A stretch of DNA of 64,000 nucleotides from Vibrio sp. JPW-9-11-11 (GCF_013369335.1 NZ_SZQJ01000009.1:1-64000), one strand, 5' to 3'. Shown: positions 54,631 to 63,717, counted from the stretch's first letter. A program made the numbers and translations. The notes: a model not told the origin generated them from the sequence alone.

Positions 54631-55104
54631 TTAGGGCGACTCTATGATCTCTGTGGTGATCTCAGTCTTAACCGAGTTGGCGATAAAACAGTGTTGATGG
54701 GCAAGGTGGTGGAGTTTTTCGAGTTGTGCTTTATTGGGTTTATTTCCGACGAAGACAATAACGGGCTTGAGCGTCACCTTAGTGACCGAAGTTTTACCAT
54801 TGGCATCCTCCTCCATAACACCTTGCGCAAGATCGGTGTAGCTATCTATCACATAGCGTCTCTTTGCGGCGATACCAAGAAACGTGAGCATATGACAGCT
54901 AGAAATCGACGCAATAAACGCTTCTTCGGGGTCGACATTTTCTTCTACTGAAAAAGGTAGCGGTACCACATGCGGAGAAGCAGATGCAGGAACGCTTACG
55001 CCACCATCGAACTCCCAGGTGTGGGCTCGGCTGTATTGGTTGTCGTTAAATGCTTCTTGAGCATTACGCTGCCATTTTATCGTGGCAACAAAATGTTGAG
55101 ACAT
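54631..55104 (-). CDS. OsmC-family peroxiredoxin-like protein
   Basis: A 157-residue protein beginning MSQHFVATIKWQRNAQ. The EEAFIASISSCHMLTFLGIAAKR segment holds the first reactive Cys and the HQHCFIANSVKTEI end the second, the OsmC/Ohr arrangement. It reduces organic hydroperoxides. Start at 55104 chosen over upstream in-frame ATGs because the family starts here and GGAGGTTACT precedes it. Confidence 0.9.
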   Translation of the reverse strand: MSQHFVATIKWQRNAQEAFNDNQYSRAHTWEFDGGVSVPASASPHVVPLPFSVEENVDPEEAFIASISSCHMLTFLGIAAKRRYVIDSYTDLAQGVMEEDANGKTSVTKVTLKPVIVFVGNKPNKAQLEKLHHLAHQHCFIANSVKTEITTEIIESP

Positions 55105-55178
55105 AGTAACCTCCATGTTGTGTGTCATGGAGGTTAACTCATCATTGTGCCCAGTGTAAACGCGCTAATGCTTACCTG

Positions 55179-55931
55179 CTATTGCTTGTACTCACCACGG
55201 AAAGAAGCATCTCGATACGCTTCGAGTTTGCCTTGTGCTTTCAGTTTGGCCAGCCCGCGATTAAATGCATCAACCAATTCTTGTGCACGCGGGGATTGTT
55301 TAGAAATAATGACAAAATAATCTCGGTCTGAGAGTGTTTTGGCATGGGGTTCAATCACGTCGGTCAGGTTTAGCTGAGTGATCAGTTCCATACCGACATC
55401 TTTATCCTCTAACACCACATCTAACCGCCCGGCACTGAGCTTTTTATAGTTGTTTTCCGCGCTGGCAATACGCTGGATTTTAACTTGGCCAGACTTTTCG
55501 TACTCTTCGATGCCATAGGCGTATCCAGTCACACCGCCAACTTTGAGTGCCCCAAGGTCGCTGGGATCACTCCAAGATACTGGATTGCTTTTTTGTTGAA
55601 ATAGGGCAGTACTCAAGGTGATGACTGGATCGGTAAAGTGAAATGATTGCTCGCGCTCTGAGTTGCGGCCCCAAATAAGCGAGCCGTCAAACTTGCCCGC
55701 TTTGGCCTCTTCAAACCCCCGCTTCCAAGGCAGGTAAGCAAATTCAACTTGATATCCCTCTGCCTCAAAAGCCTCTTTGACGACTTGAGTGATAAAGCCA
55801 CCTTCTTTTAAAGACTTAGACATATAAGGAGCCCACTCACCGTTGGCAAGGGTGACGGTGTTGGCCTGGCTCAGACCGCTAAGTGACATTGCAGTTGCAA
55901 AGCAAAATAAAACGACGGTTCTCATCAACAT
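55179..55931 (-). CDS. Periplasmic solute-binding protein (SBP_bac_3 type)
   Basis: A 250-residue exported protein; signal peptide LFCFATAMSLSGLSQA, then NGEWAPYMSKSLKEGGFITQVVKEAFEAEGYQVEFAYLPWKRGFEEAKAGKFDGSLIWG, typical of the family 3 amino-acid-binding fold. No transporter genes are near, so it may work as a free-standing sensor or scavenger protein, a type common in Vibrio. Ligand unknown. Confidence 0.88.
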   Translation of the reverse strand: MLMRTVVLFCFATAMSLSGLSQANTVTLANGEWAPYMSKSLKEGGFITQVVKEAFEAEGYQVEFAYLPWKRGFEEAKAGKFDGSLIWGRNSEREQSFHFTDPVITLSTALFQQKSNPVSWSDPSDLGALKVGGVTGYAYGIEEYEKSGQVKIQRIASAENNYKKLSAGRLDVVLEDKDVGMELITQLNLTDVIEPHAKTLSDRDYFVIISKQSPRAQELVDAFNRGLAKLKAQGKLEAYRDASFRGEYKQ

Positions 55932-56034
55932 TTGAGTATCCTCTGGAGTGTTCTTTCTCCTAAAGAATAGTTGTTGATTTAATTATCACCAAAAACCGTT
56001 TTCACTTGGTCACTATCACAAGACTAATTAGTGG

Positions 56035-57729
56035 CTAAAAGCTTTCCGCAACTTGAAACGTCATTCTCTGCTTGGTGTAGGGGTGGTCAAGCTCAAGACG
56101 CTCGGCATGTAAATGTAAGCGATTGGCCTTTTCACCGTATAAAGTATCCCCAACCATAGGCGTCGCTAGGCCAAGATGATGGGCGCAGTGGACACGTAAC
56201 TGGTGAGTGCGGCCGGTCTTGGGTTCAAGATAGAGTTTGGTTCGCCCATCGTCCTGCGCAATTTTTTGCCATGTGGTAAAAGCGGGCTTACCGTGCTCAA
56301 AGCAAACCAACTGGCGAGGTCTGTCGACAGGGTCGCCGCGCATGGGTAAATCTATCGTCCCTTCCTCGCCATCTATCCGTCCTTCTAGGAGTGCAACGTA
56401 ACGTTTATGTACCCCACGAGACATAAACTGCTTTTGTAAGCTCTTGTTGGCGCGTCTGGTAAGTGCAAATACCAATAGGCCGGATGTTGCCATATCAAGA
56501 CGATGAATGACAAATGGCCCTTCCACATCAGGGAATTGGGCTTGTAATCGGGTGTAGGCTGAATCGGTGATCACCTTACCCGGCACCGAGAGCAGCCCCG
56601 AGGGTTTGTTCACCACAACCATCGCCTCGTCTTGATAGAGGATTTCGAGGGGCTTGTCCTCGGCCCAGTTCTCTTCTAATGGATTGTCGTCAACCTCTAG
56701 ACCTTGCAGCATATGGCCCAGAATCGGCTGACACTTGCTGTTGCAAGATGGATAGAACTGACCATGCTGGCGAACTTCCGATTTTGGTGATGCTCCCCAC
56801 CAGAACTCGGCGAGTGCGAGCGGTTGATACCCGTTGGCATAGGCATAATGAAGCAACTTAGGGGCAGCGCACTCACCTGCACCCGCTGGAGGGGTTGGCG
56901 AGCTGGTATCGGCAAAGATAGATTTGAGTGAGCGCGTCTCTCCTCGAGCATTCAAGAATCGATACTGTTCAAACAGTTTGTTTTGCAGCGCGTTAGATAA
57001 ACTCGCGCGTTGAGTGATGAGCTGCTCAAGCTGTTGCTCTAGTTGTAACAGCTCGTTTTCGACACCCGCTAGCTTCTGTTGCCACTCAAGCTTGAGGTAC
57101 TTAAGTTGGTTTTTGTCCGCGACACTTTGTTTGCCTAGTTCATTATTTAGCTTAGCCAAAGCTTGAGGTTCGAGGGTTTTCTCGCCATTTAAGCGCTCAG
57201 CTTTGCGTTTTGCGCGACGCTCAATCATCGTATTTCGGTGCGTTGCTTCTTGTTGCTGAAAATCATCTTGAAGCTGTGTCAATCTCTGTTTGAGCGCTGC
57301 GCGTTTAGGGCATTGCTCTAGCGATGTGATTTGCTCGCTTAGTGTGGTGATCTCCGCCAGCTCAGAGTGAAAAAAGCTCTGCTCAGTTAACATGTCAAAC
57401 ACCGGAGGTACGAACCCGGGCAGTAGATTTTGCTCGGCCACTTTTCCTGAGAAAGCCGAGAGAAAACCGATTTCTCCCGATGGATTTTTAACCAGAAGTA
57501 CGCCGAACATCTTTCCAGTACCATTGTGACTTGATCCAAGGCCAAAATTATGCTGCCACTGAGTTTGTGTGCTGAGGTGGTGCTGTAGCTGTTTCGCGGC
57601 CAATACACAAAGTGGATGGGGCTGGTAGTAAAAAGGAAAAGTAAACTTCTCTGGCAAAGCGAGGTCTTCAATGGGTTGATTGAAGCGGGTAAAACGGGAA
57701 ACAATGTGCGACATACGACTATTTAACAT
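56035..57729 (-). CDS. RluA-family pseudouridine synthase with long N-terminal coiled coil
   Basis: A 564-residue protein. Residues about 1-340 hold an N-terminal region with a long Glu/Gln-rich coiled coil (about 120-235: LKQRLTQLQDDFQQQE, KLEWQQKLAGVENELLQLEQQLEQL). A C-x-S-K-C motif (YPSCNSKCQP) near 330 precedes the RluA catalytic domain, with the catalytic Asp in FVIHRLDMATSGLLVFA and KTGRTHQLRVH. It modifies uridine in rRNA or tRNA; target unknown. Most RluA proteins are half this length. Confidence 0.9.
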   Translation of the reverse strand: MLNSRMSHIVSRFTRFNQPIEDLALPEKFTFPFYYQPHPLCVLAAKQLQHHLSTQTQWQHNFGLGSSHNGTGKMFGVLLVKNPSGEIGFLSAFSGKVAEQNLLPGFVPPVFDMLTEQSFFHSELAEITTLSEQITSLEQCPKRAALKQRLTQLQDDFQQQEATHRNTMIERRAKRKAERLNGEKTLEPQALAKLNNELGKQSVADKNQLKYLKLEWQQKLAGVENELLQLEQQLEQLITQRASLSNALQNKLFEQYRFLNARGETRSLKSIFADTSSPTPPAGAGECAAPKLLHYAYANGYQPLALAEFWWGASPKSEVRQHGQFYPSCNSKCQPILGHMLQGLEVDDNPLEENWAEDKPLEILYQDEAMVVVNKPSGLLSVPGKVITDSAYTRLQAQFPDVEGPFVIHRLDMATSGLLVFALTRRANKSLQKQFMSRGVHKRYVALLEGRIDGEEGTIDLPMRGDPVDRPRQLVCFEHGKPAFTTWQKIAQDDGRTKLYLEPKTGRTHQLRVHCAHHLGLATPMVGDTLYGEKANRLHLHAERLELDHPYTKQRMTFQVAESF

Positions 57730-57730
57730 C

Positions 57731-57760
57731 GGGTAAAATCAACTGACGCTGATTTTACCC
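57731..57760. terminator. Symmetrical stem between LysE and RluA-family genes
   Basis: GGGTAAAATCA and TGATTTTACCC, an 11-pair stem with loop ACTGACGC. It lacks a clear T-run on either strand but lies in the right place to end the LysE transcript. Confidence 0.5.
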
Positions 57761-57786
57761 GTTTGTGCTGGGATTGCTAGGTCAGG

Positions 57787-58371
57787 TTAGATCATGGGTA
57801 ACGTTGAGCCGACAAGCAGCAAAGCCATCGCGAGGTTAAAACTACGCACTCTCCACTGGGTGGTCAGCCAGCGCTGTAGCTCGCGCCCCGCCAAAATCCA
57901 AAACGTGCCTGATGGAAAGTTGATCACAAGAAAGGTCAGCGAGATCACCGCGAGTTCTAACCAACTACCGCCATTACTGTACAAAGTGACCGAGCTTAGT
58001 GCCATTGACCATCCTTTAGGGTTGACCCATTGAAAGCTGGCGGCTGCGAAGAAACTCATAGGCTTAAAGCTCGCGACATCTTTGGCTTGCCCACTTAGCG
58101 CAATTTTAAACGCCAGATAGGCTAAGTAGGCCAAGCTGACATATTTTAGAATCATGTGGGCTAATGGATAGGCGTCAAACACCGCTGAGAGACCAAGCCC
58201 GACCAACAACACCATAAACGCAAAACCAAAGGCAATACCGCACATGTGGGGAAGCGTGCGCTTGTAGCCGACATTGGCACCTGATGTCATCAACATCAGA
58301 TTATTGGGCCCTGGAGTAAAGGTCGAAACGAAAGCAAATACGATAAGTGCGCCGAGTTGTTCAAATTCCAT
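57787..58371 (-). CDS. LysE-family amino acid exporter
   Basis: A 194-residue membrane protein with five or six hydrophobic spans. FVSTFTPGPNNLMLMTSGANVGYKRTLPHMCGIAFGF is the LysE/RhtB signature (TPGPNN). It likely exports an amino acid or homoserine lactone-like compound. It is divergent from an Lrp-family regulator, which is the usual control arrangement. Confidence 0.92.
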   Translation of the reverse strand: MEFEQLGALIVFAFVSTFTPGPNNLMLMTSGANVGYKRTLPHMCGIAFGFAFMVLLVGLGLSAVFDAYPLAHMILKYVSLAYLAYLAFKIALSGQAKDVASFKPMSFFAAASFQWVNPKGWSMALSSVTLYSNGGSWLELAVISLTFLVINFPSGTFWILAGRELQRWLTTQWRVRSFNLAMALLLVGSTLPMI

Positions 58372-58510
58372 GTCATGTTCCTAAAAGTAATCACAATAAA
58401 ATTGCGCGTCGTGACTGAATGATTGATGAATATTTAGTTTATTTGGATATTGGTGCAATTGTGTGCTTTTATTGATGGTGAAATCGGTGTTGACGCAATA
58501 AAGGTGAGGT

Positions 58511-58951
58511 ATGGATCGATTTGACGAAAGAATATTGCATGAACTCAAGCGTGACGGAAAAATGTCAAATGTCGAGTTAGCGGAAAGAATTGGGCTTTCT
58601 CCCTCAGCGACATTGAGAAGAGTACAAGAACTAGAAAAGAACGGGGTCATCAAAGGCTATCGCGTGGTGTTAGACAACAACTTGCTCGGTGTTGGCTTTA
58701 TCGCTTATGTCTCGATTGGCTTGGCGAGCCACAGTAAACAAGCTCAGCAGGAGTTTGAACAGCACGTACGCTTTGTTGACCAAGTAGTGGAGTGCCACAA
58801 TATTACTGGCGCTAATGAATACTTACTTCGAATTGAAACAACCGATCTCCCAAGTTATAGACGAATTCACGCCGATGTGCTTGGCGAGTGTCGTCAGGTT
58901 CAATCTATTACAACTATGGTGGTGATGGACTCCCCAAAAGATCACAGATAA
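58511..58951 (+). CDS. Lrp/AsnC-family regulator
   Basis: A 146-residue regulator. The N-terminal helix-turn-helix (MSNVELAERIGLSPSATLRRVQELEKNGVIKGY) is followed by an effector-binding RAM domain (LLGVGFIAYVSIGLASHS, ITGANEYLLRIETTDLPSY). It probably senses an amino acid and controls the divergent LysE-type exporter from the 139-base region between them. Confidence 0.92.
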   Translation: MDRFDERILHELKRDGKMSNVELAERIGLSPSATLRRVQELEKNGVIKGYRVVLDNNLLGVGFIAYVSIGLASHSKQAQQEFEQHVRFVDQVVECHNITGANEYLLRIETTDLPSYRRIHADVLGECRQVQSITTMVVMDSPKDHR

Positions 58952-58987
58952 CTTTCGCTCTCCAATAAACTAACGTTTTAGTGTCGC

Positions 58988-59036
58988 TTAATGCCCAGCA
59001 GTTAATAACTTCCACTTATTAACTGCTGGGCATTAA
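58988..59036. terminator. Perfect 21-pair stem-loop after the Lrp gene
   Basis: Arms 58988-59008 and 59016-59036 are exact reverse complements (they begin TTAATGCCCAGC), with a 7-base loop CTTCCAC. TTAATTG follows. The length is well beyond a normal terminator. Confidence 0.75.
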
Positions 59037-59326
59037 TTGTGTTGGTCTATCAATATTTGTTTCGGTTTTGTATTTTTGTGTCAAGTAGTTATTGCAAGCT
59101 TGAGAACGCCTAACTGCTTGATTAATAAGTGTGCAAATTGACGCTATACACCCATTTTATAAATTGATTGCATAATTGGGTTTCAGTATCCTTGCTCGGC
59201 CAAGGGGTATCACCCAACGTGAAAAAGCGCCTCGTTTTTAAGTGAGTGATGCGCCTTTGGTTAGGTCGCCCGAGAGTAGAGCCTTTTTTAGTCGCCTGCT
59301 GATACAACATCAAGAGAACCAAAATA
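59037..59326. other. Leader region of the second chemoreceptor gene
   Basis: AT-rich stretch without a gene. GGCCAAGGGGTATCACCCAA and AAAAAGCGCC / GGCGC segments could fold, but I see no c-di-GMP riboswitch core or recognisable operator. Confidence 0.5.
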
Positions 59327-60955
59327 ATGAATATGTCCTTGAAAAACTTGTCCATTCGAGCACAGGTGTTGCTGCCTGTACTTTTCACCACGCTCACACT
59401 TGTTGTCGCATTGTGGGTAACCAAAGCGAATCTTGATCACGAGCAACAAGCGGTAAAAAACAACACCGACGCGTTGGTGTTGTATAAAGATGTGTTGGCC
59501 GATATTGATGATCAGCTCTACCCATTGCGAATCAGTGCCGTGTACGCGATATACGATGCGTCGCGTCGCGAGCAGTTTCTTAAAGAGATCCAGACGACAT
59601 TGACACAAGTTCATAAAGATCTCGATAGCATGGCCGGTCAGCCAGAGTTTAAGCAGCAAGTGGCTATAGCGCGCAAAGCGATTGACCACTATGTCGAATC
59701 CTCAAACAAAGCGGTCGCCATGTTTGCGCGCCGCGATACAGGGCAGGTGACTGAGCAAGAGTACAACGCGTTTATTAGCCAATACCGTCAAGCGGGTGGA
59801 GCGATGATCACGGCGACCAATCAGCTGTCGGTGAAAGTGAACGACTATGTCAGTGACGCCATGGCCCGAAGCGATGCGCAGAATGCCAAGGTGAAAAACA
59901 CGGCGATGGTGTTGGTACTTGGCGTACTGACAATATCGCTCATTGTCGCATGGTTGCTATCGGGCATGATCGTCAATCCAATTCTGTTGCTGCAGCAGGT
60001 GATGCGTAAACTCGCCCAAGGTGAGCTCTCTGTCCGCGCCGAAGTGAAAGGTGATAATGAAATTGCCAAGTTGGGTAAAGACGTCAATCAAACCGCTGAG
60101 CAGTTGCACTTTACAGTAGAAGAACTCAGCCGCATCAGTGAAGAGGTCGCATCGGCGTCTACTGAGCTGGCTGCCGTAATGACTCAAGCACAGGCCAACG
60201 CCGAGCAAGAGCTCGCCGAAATTGAACAAGTGGCGTCGGCGGTCAACGAGCTGTCGAGTACCGCAGACAACGTGAGCGATAATGCGCAACTGGCAGACTC
60301 AACAGCACGTGAGGCCGATCAGCTTGCGCAGTCGGGCATGAACATAGCGCAAGAGAGTAAACTCGCCAGTCAACAGATGGGCAGTGCACTCAATGAGGCA
60401 GCACAAGTGGTAACAAACTTGAAGCAGCAGTCTGAGCAGATCAACGACGTAATTGAAGTGATTCGAAGTGTTTCCGAGCAGACTAACTTGTTGGCGTTGA
60501 ACGCGGCGATTGAAGCGGCGAGAGCAGGAGAGTCGGGACGCGGATTTGCGGTCGTTGCTGATGAAGTGCGGATGTTGGCGGCAAGAACGCAAGAATCGAC
60601 TGGTCAAATTCAAACTATTATTGAAGAGTTGCAAAAGCAATCGGGCCAAGCCAACGATAGTATGCAAGCCAGTCTAGACCTGCTAGACAAGAATAATCAA
60701 TTGGCAGAACAGACCAATGGAGCACTGTTGGGTATCACAGAGTCGGTATCAAACATCAATGATGCTAACACCCAAGTGGCGACGGCTGCCGAGCAGCAAT
60801 CTCAGGTCACCCAGGATATCAATCGTAATGTGGTGAACATGTCTGAACTGGTCAATCAAAATGTTTCAGGTATTTGTCAAAGTGCCAGTGCCAGCCAAGA
60901 GCTATCAACCTTGGCAGAGAAACAAAAAGCCCAGCTGGCGTTTTTTAAGCTCTAG
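59327..60955 (+). CDS. Methyl-accepting chemotaxis protein, four-helix-bundle type
   Basis: A 542-residue chemoreceptor. TM1 is about 12-32; a helical periplasmic four-helix-bundle region follows (about 35-187); TM2 is about 189-211; then HAMP and a signalling domain with tip [20 protein letters not shown] near 385. Ends with [13 protein letters not shown], without a CheR-docking pentapeptide. Ligand unknown. Followed by a strong terminator. Confidence 0.94.
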   Translation: MNMSLKNLSIRAQVLLPVLFTTLTLVVALWVTKANLDHEQQAVKNNTDALVLYKDVLADIDDQLYPLRISAVYAIYDASRREQFLKEIQTTLTQVHKDLDSMAGQPEFKQQVAIARKAIDHYVESSNKAVAMFARRDTGQVTEQEYNAFISQYRQAGGAMITATNQLSVKVNDYVSDAMARSDAQNAKVKNTAMVLVLGVLTISLIVAWLLSGMIVNPILLLQQVMRKLAQGELSVRAEVKGDNEIAKLGKDVNQTAEQLHFTVEELSRISEEVASASTELAAVMTQAQANAEQELAEIEQVASAVNELSSTADNVSDNAQLADSTAREADQLAQSGMNIAQESKLASQQMGSALNEAAQVVTNLKQQSEQINDVIEVIRSVSEQTNLLALNAAIEAARAGESGRGFAVVADEVRMLAARTQESTGQIQTIIEELQKQSGQANDSMQASLDLLDKNNQLAEQTNGALLGITESVSNINDANTQVATAAEQQSQVTQDINRNVVNMSELVNQNVSGICQSASASQELSTLAEKQKAQLAFFKL

Positions 60956-60973
60956 AGAGACGTATATCAGCCT

Positions 60974-61000
60974 AAAAGCAGTCTTTTGACTGCTTTTTTT
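60974..61000 (+). terminator. Terminator after the second chemoreceptor gene
   Basis: AAAAGCAGTC / GACTGCTTTT stem with TTTT loop and a T-run. Confidence 0.88.
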
Positions 61001-61099
61001 GTTTGTTCCCCGCTATTTGAGGAGGGCAAAATATTAGCCAAATATCGAATAATGCCAACTGGAACGGGCTCATCACTGGCTAGCTTGAGTTAGTAGAGA

Positions 61100-61115
61100 A
61101 CGCAAAGGTTTGCGC
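61100..61115. promoter_or_regulatory. PurR-like operator upstream of guaC
   Basis: ACGCAAAGGTTTGCGC matches 14 of 16 positions of the PurR consensus ACGCAAACGTTTGCGT. It is about 145 bases before the -35 proposed for guaC, which is farther than usual. Confidence 0.45.
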
Positions 61116-61243
61116 GTTCATGGTACATAAGTCCAATAACCTATTGTAAAAATAAGAGTTTATTGGAATTTGTACGACGATGGGAAGTGATTAGGTATGC
61201 AACTTAACCGGACTGTAACATAAAAAAATTGCAAATATCAGTC

Positions 61244-61270
61244 TTGCGAGAATGAAATCACAGCCTATAA
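61244..61270 (+). promoter_or_regulatory. Candidate guaC promoter
   Basis: Perfect -10 TATAAT (61265-61270) and a -35 TTGCGA (61244-61249) with a 15-base spacer, shorter than optimal. A transcript from here would begin almost at the hairpin at 61279. Confidence 0.5.
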
Positions 61271-61278
61271 TGCTGAAA

Positions 61279-61310
61279 ACCGGAGCGTCTGCCAACGCTC
61301 CGGTTTTTTT
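61279..61310 (+). terminator. Terminator-like hairpin in the guaC leader
   Basis: ACCGGAGCG / CGCTCCGGT stem with loop TCTGCCAA and seven T, 86 bases before the guaC ATG. A 16-base copy of its core, AGCGTCTGCCAACGCT, recurs at 61329-61344 and could compete for pairing. Either an attenuator or an upstream transcript stop. Confidence 0.7.
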
Positions 61311-61395
61311 GTGTCCGAAACTCAGTAAAGCGTCTGCCAACGCTTACCGAAAACGCACCGACACTCCGATTTTTAAGAGAAAGGAACTGTAATCA

Positions 61396-62442
61396 ATGCG
61401 TATCGAACAAGAACTTAAGTTAGGTTTTAAAGACGTGCTATTTCGCCCTAAGCGATCAACGTTAAAAAGCCGCTCTCAAGTTGAATTAACCCGCGAGTTT
61501 ACCTTCAAGCATAGTGGTCGTCAATGGTCGGGGACCCCCGTCATCGCTGCCAATATGGATTCAGTCGGAAGCTTTGAAATGGCGCAAGCGCTTGCAGAGC
61601 ATGATGTAATGACCGCGGTACACAAGCACTACACGGTTGAAGAGTGGGCTGAGTTTGTTAAAGGCGCAAACAGCGCGACGCTAAAGCATGTGATGGTATC
61701 TACTGGGACGTCAGACGCTGATTTCCAGAAAACCCAAGATATTCTGGCGCTTAGCGACGATTTAATCTTTATCTGCATCGATATTGCCAACGGTTACTCG
61801 GAGCACTTAGTCGAGTATGTTGAAAAAGTACGTGCGGCTTTCCCAGACAAGGTGATTACCGCGGGTAATGTTGTCACTGGGGATATGTGTGAAGAGCTTA
61901 TTCTCGCGGGCGCAGACATCGTAAAAGTCGGCATCGGCCCAGGCTCTGTATGTACTACACGCGTGAAAACAGGCGTGGGTTACCCTCAGCTTTCAGCAAT
62001 TATCGAATGTGGTGATGCCGCGCATGGCCTTGGCGGTATGATCATCGGTGACGGCGGCTGCTCTTGTGCCGGTGACGTAGCGAAAGCCTTTGGCGGCGGC
62101 GCAGACTTTGTTATGCTCGGTGGTATGTTAGCGGGCCATGAAGAAGCTGGTGGTGAACTCGTGGTCAAAGATGGTGAGACCTTCATGAAGTTCTACGGCA
62201 TGTCTTCTCAGTCGGCTATGGACAAGCACTCAGGTGGTGTAGCTAAGTACCGCGCCGCTGAAGGTAAAACCGTACTTCTTCCATTCCGTGGCAGCGTTCA
62301 CGGCACTATCTCAGACATCCTGGGTGGTGTACGCTCAACCTGCACATACGTAGGCGCAGCAAAGCTTAAAGAGCTAACTAAGCGTACGACTTTCATCCGT
62401 GTACAAGAGCAAGAGAACAACGTATTCGGTAAAGAGAAGTAA
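61396..62442 (+). CDS. guaC: GMP reductase
   Basis: A 348-residue enzyme converting GMP to IMP with NADPH. The first residues [31 protein letters not shown] and [11 protein letters not shown] are the GuaC signature. The catalytic Cys186 is in [18 protein letters not shown], and the flap [18 protein letters not shown] matches GuaC rather than IMP dehydrogenase; no CBS domains are present. AAAGGAACTGTAATC precedes the ATG. Its 3' end is the attachment site of the Tn7-like relic that begins 18 bases after the stop. Confidence 0.97.
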   Translation: MRIEQELKLGFKDVLFRPKRSTLKSRSQVELTREFTFKHSGRQWSGTPVIAANMDSVGSFEMAQALAEHDVMTAVHKHYTVEEWAEFVKGANSATLKHVMVSTGTSDADFQKTQDILALSDDLIFICIDIANGYSEHLVEYVEKVRAAFPDKVITAGNVVTGDMCEELILAGADIVKVGIGPGSVCTTRVKTGVGYPQLSAIIECGDAAHGLGGMIIGDGGCSCAGDVAKAFGGGADFVMLGGMLAGHEEAGGELVVKDGETFMKFYGMSSQSAMDKHSGGVAKYRAAEGKTVLLPFRGSVHGTISDILGGVRSTCTYVGAAKLKELTKRTTFIRVQEQENNVFGKEK

Positions 62443-62459
62443 TCCAATACTTCGGAAAA

Positions 62460-62543
62460 TGTTGAAACAACCATAAATTGATATTGCCTCTTCATAGTCT
62501 AGACTTACGTAAGTTTACGTCAAAATCGTGATGAGGCAATATT
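62460..62543 (+). mobile_element. Tn7-like transposon end next to guaC
   Basis: The end starts TGTTGAAACAACCATAAATT and continues GATATTGCC. Repeated ACAACCATAAATTGATATT-like words are the TnsB sites seen in Tn7-like CRISPR-associated (I-F3) elements, as I recall them. It lies 18 bases past the guaC stop, the attachment position known for such elements. The tnsA start codon follows at 62544. A 12-base palindrome ACTTACGTAAGT (62503-62514) and inverted ATATTGCCTC / GAGGCAATAT lie between. Confidence 0.75.
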
Positions 62544-62840
62544 ATGTCTGATCTACCTTCTCCTTCTACTGCCACCCTGCTTGAACTTGAAAGTGCGTTT
62601 GACACCCCTGCTCGGAACTTAACTAAGTCACGCGGAAAAAACATACACCGTTACGTCAGTGCTAAGACGGGAAAAAAGAATCACGGTAGAATCTTTTTTA
62701 GAATGTGCCGCTTGTTATCATTTTGATTCGAACCTAGTATCGTTCGCTTTTGTTCTCAACCCATAAGATTTTCATGCAGCCTAAATGGTAAGACTCATAC
62801 TTATGTTCCAGACTTTCTAGTTCAATTTGATACCGGTGAA
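62544..62840 (+). pseudogene. tnsA: tnsA remnant, frameshifted and truncated
   Basis: Three reading-frame pieces make up one TnsA N-terminus: about 44 residues from the ATG (SRGKNIHRYVSAKTGKK), then ITVESFLECAACYHFD after a shift near the A-run at 62672-62678, then SQPIRF and NGKTHTYVPDFLVQFDTGE (62754-62840) after a second shift. The VESFLE glutamate and PDF aspartate match TnsA catalytic positions. TnsA cuts the 5' ends of Tn7-like donors. GAGG lies 8-11 bases before the ATG. It stops where an IS5-family end begins. Confidence 0.82.
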
Positions 62841-63206
62841 GGCTTTGTTGCTTAAATCGATGGAACTAAATCAAGAAGCTGCGATCTGATCGGCTACACC
62901 CATCAATCGTTGTAACCTCATGCCTAAACCTCGTTACAAAACAACTAACTGGAAGCAGTACAGAAGCAGTACAATAAAGCCTTAATCAACCGTGGTTCTT
63001 TGAACTTTTGGATTGATGAGGAAGCGATAGCCGAGTGGAAACAAACAAGACAAGCGTGGTAGACCTCGCCGATTCAGCGACCTAGCCATTACTACTGCAC
63101 TGATGGTGAAGAACGTTTTCTCTATTCCATTGAGAGTGTTGCAAGGTTTTCTAGACTCCGTATTTAAGCTTGCTAACGTCCCACTAGTTTGTCTGCACTA
63201 GATCTG
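62841..63206 (+). pseudogene. IS5-family (IS903-like) remnant
   Basis: GGCTTTGTTGCTTAAATCGA at 62841 is the IS903-type end. From an ATG at 62920 the transposase N-terminus reads MPKPRYKTTNWKQY, then after shifts NKALINRGSLNFWIDEEAIAEWKQ and RPRRFSDLAITTALMVKNVFSIPLRVLQGFLDSVFKLANVP. A local duplication (AGCAGTAC twice) and another shift break it, and the C-terminal two thirds are gone. It interrupts the tnsA remnant. Confidence 0.82.
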
Positions 63207-63717
63207 TATACCCGTGATCATTGAAGATACTTGCTTTTCAATAGAATCAGAATCATGCTGCGCACCATGAAAATTACGCTGACTCCTCAACAGAAAATAC
63301 AACTCGAACATATGCACGACATTGAACGTGATAGTCGAGTCTGCGACCGTATTAAGGCTGTTTTGCTTGCTTCCGAAGGTTGGAGTCAGACCATGAACGC
63401 GCAAGCTCTTCGCATTCATGAATCGACCGTTGCACGTCACCGCAGTGACTTAGTCAGAGATGCGGCGTTTGTCCTTAATATTGAACTGCATTATCTTCCA
63501 CCTTAATAGCCCAAACCTCAACCCAATATAGCGGTTATGGAAAGTAATGAATGGGAAGTCGAGGAACAACGTGTACTTCAAAAGAAAACGGGACTTCAAG
63601 GCGGCAATAGACCAATTTTTTGCAGTGACTCTTCCAGAGATCTCAGGCTCTTTGACATCTCGAATTAATGATAATTTTCAAGCTCTCAAACCTGCATCTT
63701 CAAGTTGATTCGGTATA
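63207..63717 (+). pseudogene. IS630-family element with internal deletion
   Basis: The N-terminus (MKITLTPQQKIQLEHMHDIERDSRVCDRIKAVLLASEGWSQT) is fused after about 65 residues to a C-terminal part (FVLNIELHYLPP, then frames for PNLNPI and FKRKRDFKAAIDQFFAVTLPEI). The central DDE core is lost and the tail has stop codons. TATACC ends with shared TTGAAGAT words are seen at 63207 and, inverted, at 63717. Confidence 0.8.

Noticed and set aside
59037-59326. Possible c-di-GMP (GEMM) riboswitch before the chemoreceptor gene
   Set aside because: Neither the expected GGGCAAACC nor the GGGACGCAAAGCC core was found.
62544-62726. An intact 60-residue gene after guaC
   Set aside because: Its last 16 residues come from a frameshift; the homology continues in other frames, so it is a broken tnsA.
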